Shown here piece by piece: positions 58,762 to 64,000 of a stretch of DNA of 64,000 nt. A model generated the notes under the pieces. The model searched no databases, was not told the DNA's origin, and was given only the letters and a program-made list of their open reading frames with translations. Every line of letters begins with the position of its first letter. Within the stretch, counting starts at the first letter, position 1. Both the position numbers and the translations under genes were made by a program. The stretch spans positions 170,149 to 234,148 of the forward strand of contig VCMS01000061.1 of NCBI GenBank assembly GCA_022539475.1, in the 5' to 3' direction. Source of the DNA: Gracilaria domingensis (taxonomy: Eukaryota > Rhodophyta > Florideophyceae > Gracilariales > Gracilariaceae).

Positions 58762-61317
58762 AGTAGAAAACGACTAAGACGATGCAAGGCTAGCCTTCTA
58801 CCTGCTGCAACCTCTACCGCTCCAAAATTCCATGTTTAGAGAACGAGGCCATCCATGGATCTAATCGCCTCAGCAGAACAGCTATAACATCAACATAATA
58901 TGGCTCCTGCTCGTTGCCTTTTCCCCCGGTACGCTACCCCATGTCGTGTCATGAGAACCCTGTGAACGCCTCCTATCTTGCACTCGTCTTGAAGCTCATA
59001 TCGTTGAGTTTCTTCGCATTTCGCTGCTTTACTCCGTTTCAGAGCTGAGACACATCTATTCCGGTGCAGAGAAACCAGCTACCAAACCTCCTTTCTAGGA
59101 GCTAGATTTCGACCTCATGACCGGCTCTCAATCGTGATACGAACTTTCGCGAGACTGGGTAGTAGTTGGTCAAAAACCAGGTACAGAGTATTGAGTTCAG
59201 TGCTGTCGCATCCAATGGTTATCACGCCTACAAGAGTATCATTAGCTGAAGTTCACAGAGTTTCTATACCTCATGGGCAGGCAGGAAGTCAGTGAAAGAG
59301 TTGAAGAACAGGCCGAGCCACCACCGATGAAGAACCTCCGTAGCCCTCTTGAGGCGAGGGCTTTGCCACCCAGGGGTGAGAGTATTTGGAGTTTCTCCAA
59401 GTATATGAAGGTCTCTCTCTCTCGCTTTATGGGTGTAACAGCCTAATTCCGGCGTGCTACAGAACGTTTCTGTTGAAAGAAACGTTCTCTCATGAAGGTC
59501 TCGCGGCTCACATCATTCGCCCGCCAGTTGCGATTAAGTTGCTCGCTCTCTCATGGACCCGCCTCCCCGCCTCCCCGTTTCCCTTTCATATGCGAGCCTG
59601 TATAGCTGCGAGAATACACACAACGGTCAAGAGGCTCGTCAACGAAGCAGGGACGATTCCAAAGGGGCATGTCTGGATCTATCATCGCCAGAAATTACGC
59701 TAGGAGCGTCCAATCTTCTACTTGAAAGAGTCATCTCAAATTACTCCTCCTCCTGGGATCCCCGCGTCGTGTTATGAGTTCTGATCGGGTGCCGTGGTGT
59801 ACTGCCTGGACAGTTCTATTGACTTGTTAGGCTCTCTTGGTTTTTCTGAGAGAGAGAGAGAGACGTTTGTTTGCTCCGTGCTTGGCGTCCTTCTGCTAAA
59901 GGGCCGTGGCTCTGGTTCGTGACTGTCTCAAACAGCTGTCAATAGTACAGGTACATAATGTTTATTCAAAGAATGCCATCGTCGGGTCGTTGCTGACGAG
60001 AGGTAGACTAATCTTCGTTTATGGAGAGAGGACCGATAGAAACTAAGGAGTCTAGTACGGATTCATGAAAATCAGATGCGGCTCCTCTTTCTTTCGCCTT
60101 CGCTGCTGATCGGTGCCAACATATAGCGTGCACCAAAAAAAAGAGGATATATGTTTTCCTCTTGGAAGAATCGTAACGACTTGTTAACACCGATCGCCGA
60201 ATTTGACAGTCAATGTCACAGGAGAATGGTGGGAATCTGACCAGATGTGCTTCAAGCACATTCATGTTTTCGGTATCGAGACTGAATTCGACCAAGGGAA
60301 TTCTTGAGGGTTAGACCAAGCTATGTCTTGTCGTGGTACGCCCCTCTGCCGACGGTCTCTAGAGGATGAATGAAGAGATTAATGGAGGTAGAAGGCGGTA
60401 AGCGTCGCTGCCAAAACGACCGCGGTCGGAAACACTTGGGATATCAAATATCTACTTTCTCATCGCATTCCAGCGTAATACAGCTACTGAGTAGTGGTGA
60501 GCGCGACGGAGAGGAATTACAAGTGGTGGGTCCTTACCGTGCCTACGCAAAGAAGTTCATTAGCTTCACCGTTTCCATAAATAGAGAGCGAGAGAGAGAG
60601 AGAGAGGTAAATTCAGGAACTTTCTTGCGATACAAATAGCCCTGAAGGGTATATGAGCGTGAGCGCAGAGGCAAGAATGTGCTCATTGAGTATTGAGCAC
60701 TGCTCAAATGTCCATAAATCACGATCGTAGCAACTTGGACGAAACTTTACATATCTCATTTGCTCGTCGACAGAGAGTACCTGCTTCCGGGGGTATGTAG
60801 GCTAGGACTCGTCAGGAACAACGAAGTTCGATGTTCTGCCTCTCTTCCCGTCGCCGCTCCATCTCGTGATTGTACAATTACATAACTCCGCAGGAATAAT
60901 CACAGCAAAGCTTGGAACCGAAGCCTGTCGAAAGAGGGAAGACGTCCGTCTCAATGAGACGAAGTCAGATAACACTATGACTCAAAACAACGTCTATGAA
61001 TTCATACTGTGCCTGTCGAACTACAGTGTTCACCATGCAGAGAGAAAGACAATGGTATAATCACTACTTAGTAAATACAACATGATGATGAACAATTCTT
61101 CTGTCGCGAATTCTGTGGACAGCGAATCAGGCTTGCAGTGAATGTCATAGACAACTAATAATATAACGAGAAAACCGATGCTGATTGAGGGGAAGAAAAA
61201 GGATAGAACTGGACAATAAAATATCACAAGAGTTATCCCGCCCCGACCTTGATGATGAGTGTTTCATGTCTCGTTCGCCAATCGAAATGCAAGCTTGGAA
61301 TGTTGCTGAGCAAATAC
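58762..61317. other. spacer without a recognised gene
   Basis: About 2.6 kb. Only short frames are present, none with a family match. It contains AAGGCTAGCCTTCTA at 58786-58800 just past the FDXR stop and a GA microsatellite near 60587-60606. The right end near 61250 probably holds the Argonaute 3' untranslated region. Confidence 0.4.
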
Positions 61318-64000
61318 CTACACGTAAAAGAAACGCATTTGCAAATTGTCATGGAGTGTAGGCGTGCCTGAGGAGAACTGTGCTGGAAGTGGGTCTTCAC
61401 TCTGAAGGGAAGGCTGTCCTGGAATCAGCTCAAGACGTGCAGAGGTTCGCGCAGCTAAGAACGCCCGTCCCCGTACGGCGAGCAAGTCGGCGTAGTAAAC
61501 AGCTGGAACCATTGAGACACTACGAGAGCACCTGGTGAACAAATAACAAAGACGGTATGTGAGCCCCTGAATTTGATCAGGTTCAAAACCGATCTCATCC
61601 TTCAACACGGTGTATCGCATGGGTCGGGAAGTCCCCTGGATACCATTGTGACTGATCAGGTAAAAGTCGTAATGCTGTGGGTGTGTTACGTCGGTGTCGA
61701 TAACAGTTCCTGGGACGCAGTTGCTTGAGAGATCCTTCGGTCCGTCTTCCATGGGGAAGAAACGCATATGGTGCCCACGCTGCATCACGATGAAAGTAAT
61801 CTTTGGCTGATAATCCGGTATATTTCTCTGACGGCCATATTCAATAGCTGCTTTTCGGGCTTCATCTAGTTCTACTTTTAGAACTCGAGCAAATTGACCA
61901 TCAGCCACACCATTTCTATAAATAAGAATGTTCTCTGGAAGGAACTTTTCATGCGCGTGGAAAAGAGTCAAGATAGACCTCAGCAAGGCCCCAAATTCCT
62001 GAATGCCTTCAGCTGTCGGCTCTTGAAGTCTAATGGCACCTCCAAATCGGCCGCATCTTTTGTCCAAACTTCCAACCATGGACGCAACGGAGGGCGCATC
62101 GCCAGTTTGTTCCATATGAGATGCATGTGACACCGTTGCGCCCACGACCAAAAAGCGGTCACCAAGGCAAGAAAAATTGTCCCCAGGAATTCGGGCAGTG
62201 ACGCCACCTAGCTTCGCATTGATCTTCATGCACAAGTTGAGACAGTACAGCAATGTTGGCTGTCTCACTTGACTCGAGACAACGCATTGGGATGGTATTC
62301 CGAGATAAGTATCGCTGACGTTCTTAATCTTGTTGTAGTCTCGGGTTGCTGTGGTTTCCTTGATTACCATCATCAATTGGCAAGGACCGGGTACGTTCGC
62401 GTCATTATCAACTTCTTGCTTCAAAGCGATCATATCTTTAACCAGTAGCGGTGTATGGCTCCAGTTAATTCTTGGCTTTTCGACCTGCAGGCCATATCCA
62501 CGGAGCACGTGCATCACGGCGAATACGAATTGTTTCACGTCGAACTGTTGCAGATCAGCCAATACAAGAACACCCCAAGAAAGTAATGGCTCACCAGTCT
62601 GGAACACCTGGCGGTCTTTCATGCCCCATGAGAATTCATTATCAACATTGGAAGCAAGATCAAGGGCAACGTCTTGGCCCAAAATAACCTTTGGCGGTTC
62701 CAAGATTCTTGCACGAACGGACAGCTTCTCCATGTTGACCTTGACGCCAAAGGCATTGAGGTACTCTTGGGTAGACGTGTTAACGTCTTTCAGGATGTCG
62801 GCTATTCTGCCCATACGAGATATCGGGGCCTGGGCAGCCATGTGGGCCATGCGCTCCTTCATCTCCCGGTTGAGCATTGCACGCCTACGTTGGCCTGGAA
62901 TGATACGAGCCAGCTCCAAAGGAATAAAAGTGTGACTCCTGCCGCCGGAGATGTCAATGCATGGCATATCCGGATGATCCAGCGGCCGGCCAAGATCCGC
63001 AAAGTGCTGTGCAACAGATACACGAGCGGACTGGTTATCACGACCGGACTGGGATTCGAACTCTAGTTCGGAAGCTGGTTGCTGAGTAAGCCTCTTCACA
63101 GCGTGCGGCTTTCGTTCAGCATCCTGTATATGAAGTTGCTCTACCTTCACCCCGCGGAGCTCGTTCTCCAGTTGAGCAACCTTCTGCCTGTCCAACGGGG
63201 TCTGCAATGGCGCCTCTGTTGAAAGAACCTCGATGGCGAAATCGTACACTGTCTGCGAAGTGTAGAATGCACTGTAGTTGACATCAAAAGACAGGAAGAT
63301 ACCATTGTCCTTTGGGCGAAAACACTGGTAATAACACATCCATGCCTCGCAACCACTGCCAATACGGTTCTGAATGTCAGCGGATGACGGCTGAACAGCA
63401 AATGTTTTACCAGTATATATCCATTCACGAAGCGGACACGTGCGCAAGGCAATATCCAAAACGGTAATGGCTTCCTGCGGGACGTTGGTAACAGTCTTAT
63501 TGATGAACTGGGAAAGCTCACCCATGTTGACCTGATTGGCGATGGTAAAGGTTACTTTGTACCTCTTGCCCTCCCACTGAGCGTGGAACTGCTTTCGACC
63601 GCTCTCCCAGTTGGGATGAAAGGCGGTATAGGCATTCTTCCGACCATCGTGGGCAATCTTTGAATTGCCGAAGTCGAAGGAAAAGTCGTTCTCGATGCTG
63701 CGTACAAGCTTGGTGGCGATACCGATAGGAAGCAATCGTTCGGGCTGAGCGCCACCACGATCACCCCTGCCACGACCACGGCCGCGACCGCGCCCGCGCC
63801 CGCGTCCGCCACGACCACCACGACCGCCAGAGGCAGACTCGTCTTCGATCTCCTCAAAGACGAGGTCGTAGTGGGTGACAAGCTGGGCGAGATCTGCTAT
63901 GTCAACTGGGAAGCAGTTGACTTTGACGTCGACGGCACGACCTTCCTTGCCGAAACGACCGTCTCTGGTGGTAGCGCCGATGGTACGAAGATCGCGAAGA
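61318..64000 (-). CDS. Argonaute protein, 5' end outside window; catalytic Asp residues missing
   Basis: The open frame runs from the stop at 61318 through the window end at 64000, so about 893 residues are visible and the N-terminus is missing. Domains in order: an N domain (RTIGATTRDGRFGKEGRAVDVKVNCFPVDI) with an RGG-rich insert (GGRGGRGGRGRGRGRG), a PAZ region (YTGKTFAVQPSSADIQ), a MID domain (RDYNKIKNVSDTYLGIPSQCV...LLYCLNLCMKINAKLGG) and PIWI. In PIWI the first catalytic Asp of GADVTHP is Thr (GATVSHAS, codon 62136-62134). The second, in YRDG, is Asn (YRNG, codon 61914-61912). The His of SHNGIQGTSRP is kept (61650-61648). The 5'-phosphate pocket of MID looks intact. It should bind small RNA but not slice. 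Confidence 0.93.
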   Translation of the reverse strand, partial: LRDLRTIGATTRDGRFGKEGRAVDVKVNCFPVDIADLAQLVTHYDLVFEEIEDESASGGRGGRGGRGRGRGRGRGRGRGDRGGAQPERLLPIGIATKLVRSIENDFSFDFGNSKIAHDGRKNAYTAFHPNWESGRKQFHAQWEGKRYKVTFTIANQVNMGELSQFINKTVTNVPQEAITVLDIALRTCPLREWIYTGKTFAVQPSSADIQNRIGSGCEAWMCYYQCFRPKDNGIFLSFDVNYSAFYTSQTVYDFAIEVLSTEAPLQTPLDRQKVAQLENELRGVKVEQLHIQDAERKPHAVKRLTQQPASELEFESQSGRDNQSARVSVAQHFADLGRPLDHPDMPCIDISGGRSHTFIPLELARIIPGQRRRAMLNREMKERMAHMAAQAPISRMGRIADILKDVNTSTQEYLNAFGVKVNMEKLSVRARILEPPKVILGQDVALDLASNVDNEFSWGMKDRQVFQTGEPLLSWGVLVLADLQQFDVKQFVFAVMHVLRGYGLQVEKPRINWSHTPLLVKDMIALKQEVDNDANVPGPCQLMMVIKETTATRDYNKIKNVSDTYLGIPSQCVVSSQVRQPTLLYCLNLCMKINAKLGGVTARIPGDNFSCLGDRFLVVGATVSHASHMEQTGDAPSVASMVGSLDKRCGRFGGAIRLQEPTAEGIQEFGALLRSILTLFHAHEKFLPENILIYRNGVADGQFARVLKVELDEARKAAIEYGRQRNIPDYQPKITFIVMQRGHHMRFFPMEDGPKDLSSNCVPGTVIDTDVTHPQHYDFYLISHNGIQGTSRPMRYTVLKDEIGFEPDQIQGLTYRLCYLFTRCSRSVSMVPAVYYADLLAVRGRAFLAARTSARLELIPGQPSLQSEDPLPAQFSSGTPTLHDNLQMRFFYV

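Noticed and set aside
60587-60606. GA repeat as a possible functional element
   Set aside because: A simple microsatellite without context.

Overview
The window is nuclear DNA of a compact eukaryote. Signs are eukaryotic ribosomal proteins uS8 and eL21, Mediator subunit 10, Argonaute, a eukaryote-type aspartyl-tRNA synthetase, TATA-type promoters and short spliceosomal introns. Most genes have one exon. Five genes carry introns of 82-125 nt, with GTRNGT-like donors and often a CTAAC-like branch site. A DCAF11/LEC14B-type WD40 protein, a plant-type HhH-GPD glycosylase and an ATD-less glutamate-receptor-like channel, with moderate-to-high GC and few introns, suggest an archaeplastid, most likely a red alga. 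The lineage is an inference.

Left part (1-12.9 kb): an ABHD17-like hydrolase (+), a three-RRM RNA-binding protein (-), a decayed secreted cysteine-rich gene, an RNase H fragment of a non-LTR retroelement (-), and a DCAF11-type WD40 gene (+).

Centre (12.9-37.8 kb): this is the most unusual part. A large diverged inverted duplication (copy A about 12890-17760, minus; copy B about 28765-35885, plus) flanks an 11-kb block of ordinary genes: uS8, a RING-H2 protein, a rhodanese, a coiled-coil multispanning secretory protein and an Ldh2-family dehydrogenase. Each arm carries an unrecognised acidic protein gene (677 and 680 aa). A C2H2 zinc-finger gene is whole in B and only a tail in A. The first two thirds of the two acidic genes are almost identical while the rest and the flanks are clearly diverged, which looks like recent gene conversion. 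Copy A has lost about 3 kb and gained a 729-bp CAGGGGTC-ended MITE full of GCAATC repeats. Copy B is bordered by direct repeats and a broken piece of the neighbouring aquaporin gene.

Right part (37.8-64 kb): MED10 (four exons), eL21, a macro-domain protein with CPEPEP repeats and a cysteine-rich tail (one frame break), a minimal ionotropic glutamate-receptor-like protein, aspartyl-tRNA synthetase, a membrane histidine-acid-phosphatase-like protein lacking the usual catalytic Asp, a three-exon alpha/beta hydrolase, a retroelement tail, an HhH-GPD DNA glycosylase, Hsp20 and ferredoxin/adrenodoxin reductase sharing a promoter with heat-shock elements, and an Argonaute (5' end outside the window) lacking two catalytic Asp residues.

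Genes are mostly arranged as divergent pairs over GC-rich promoters and convergent pairs with short 3' spacers. Several start codons follow a strikingly pyrimidine-rich leader. Start codons were set at ATG after checking the bases. Splice sites were placed by reading frame and protein-family continuity.
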